Source: Calditrichota bacterium
Lineage (GTDB): Bacteria; Calditrichota; Calditrichia; RBG-13-44-9; J075
DNA: 5,979 bases
Direction of reading: 5' to 3'
NCBI GenBank assembly: GCA_003695285.1
Contig: RFIL01000414.1
Coordinates: 1-5,979, forward strand
In this document: piece by piece, positions 5,682 through 5,979 of the stretch
Position numbering within the stretch: the stretch's first letter is position 1
How the letters are laid out: each line of letters begins with the position of its first letter
Notes under the pieces: generated by a model
Told to the model about the DNA's origin: nothing
Database searches by the model: none
What the model saw: only the letters and a program-made list of their open reading frames with translations
Made by a program: the position numbers and the translations under genes

Positions 5682-5691
5682 CCTTACCGCG

Positions 5692-5979
5692 GTGAAAACT
5701 GAATTCCCTTTAACAGAACGCCTGACATCTCTGGATGCCTTTCGGGGCATCACCATTGCCGGGATGATTCTGGTGAACAATCCCGGCAGCTGGAGCTATG
5801 TGTATCCACCGCTCCGTCATGCGGAGTGGCATGGATGGACTCCCACCGATTTAATTTTCCCCTTCTTTCTTTTCATTGTGGGAGTGTCACTCACTTTTTC
5901 TCTGGAAAAACAACTGGCCACCCATGACCGGAAGTATGTGTACTGGAAAATCATTCGCCGTACCCTGACCATCCTGGGA
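5692..5979 (+). CDS. HGSNAT/NagX-like membrane acyltransferase (COG4299, DUF5009 type), 3' end cut off
   Basis: The first 96 residues of a multi-pass inner-membrane protein are visible. They match the start of the family that includes human heparan-alpha-glucosaminide N-acetyltransferase and bacterial NagX: ERLTSLDAFRGITIAGMILV at 9-28, then NNPGSW at 29-34, LRHAEWHGWTPTDLIFPFF at 41-59, and FLFIVGVSL at 59-67. Hydrophobic segments lie at about 14-30 and 52-70, followed by a basic cytoplasm-type stretch (RKYVYWKIIRR, 80-90). H43 in the RHAEWHGW block probably corresponds to the acetyl-accepting histidine of HGSNAT. Family members move acetyl groups onto amino sugars across the membrane; the bacterial substrate here is unknown. 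GTG 5692 is chosen for the AAAGGAG upstream and immediate homology. Full-length members have about 350-400 residues, so about three quarters lies outside the window. Confidence 0.9.
   Translation, partial: MKTEFPLTERLTSLDAFRGITIAGMILVNNPGSWSYVYPPLRHAEWHGWTPTDLIFPFFLFIVGVSLTFSLEKQLATHDRKYVYWKIIRRTLTILG

Larger units (their letters stand above)
5422..5691. other. Gap without a recognisable gene, between tRNA-Leu and the acyltransferase
   Basis: No frame on either strand here has both a ribosome site and a protein-like product. What can be seen is a small hairpin CAGGT-TGC-ACCTG (5455-5467), a candidate promoter (5536-5564) with an 11-base palindrome at its -10, and two copies of GTAAAGGAG (5630-5638 and 5673-5681), the second serving the downstream gene. 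The rest shows nothing I can assign. Confidence 0.5.

Overview
The window reads as a compact bacterial chromosome segment with every gene on the + strand. From left to right it holds: the 3' ~98% of a DNA topoisomerase I gene (topA, open at the left edge); a XerC/XerD-type tyrosine recombinase; a short ribosome hibernation factor (hpf); HPr kinase/phosphorylase (hprK) overlapping a mannose-family PTS EIIA gene; tRNA-Gly(GCC) and tRNA-Leu(UAA); and the first 96 codons of a HGSNAT/NagX-like membrane acyltransferase that runs off the right edge.

Transcription appears to fall into four or five units. topA-xerC-hpf is closely spaced and ends at a strong intrinsic terminator at 3577-3612. A plausible promoter overlaps the end of that terminator and would drive hprK-EIIA, which overlap by one base. 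A sigma70-type promoter with a GC-richer discriminator stands in front of tRNA-Gly. Terminator-like hairpins follow each tRNA. A 270-base gap with a candidate promoter and an AAAGGAG ribosome site precedes the acyltransferase.

The organism cannot be named from this window. Moderate GC content, good Shine-Dalgarno sites, tRNAs without encoded CCA, and a short-form hpf beside hprK and a lone EIIA(Man) rather than a sugar transporter suggest a Gram-negative bacterium with a mainly regulatory PTS. An FCB-type or deep-branching candidate lineage is possible; this is inference only.

Functionally the window is mostly housekeeping: chromosome topology and dimer resolution (topA, xerC), ribosome hibernation (hpf), carbon-status signalling through HPr-Ser phosphorylation and a EIIA protein (hprK, EIIA), and translation (tRNAs). 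I found no mobile element, CRISPR array or defence locus, and nothing amounting to a new system. The best second-look items are a 17-codon open frame with a strong ribosome site, in phase with xerC and ending in TGA just before it, and the hairpin that separates the two tRNA genes.
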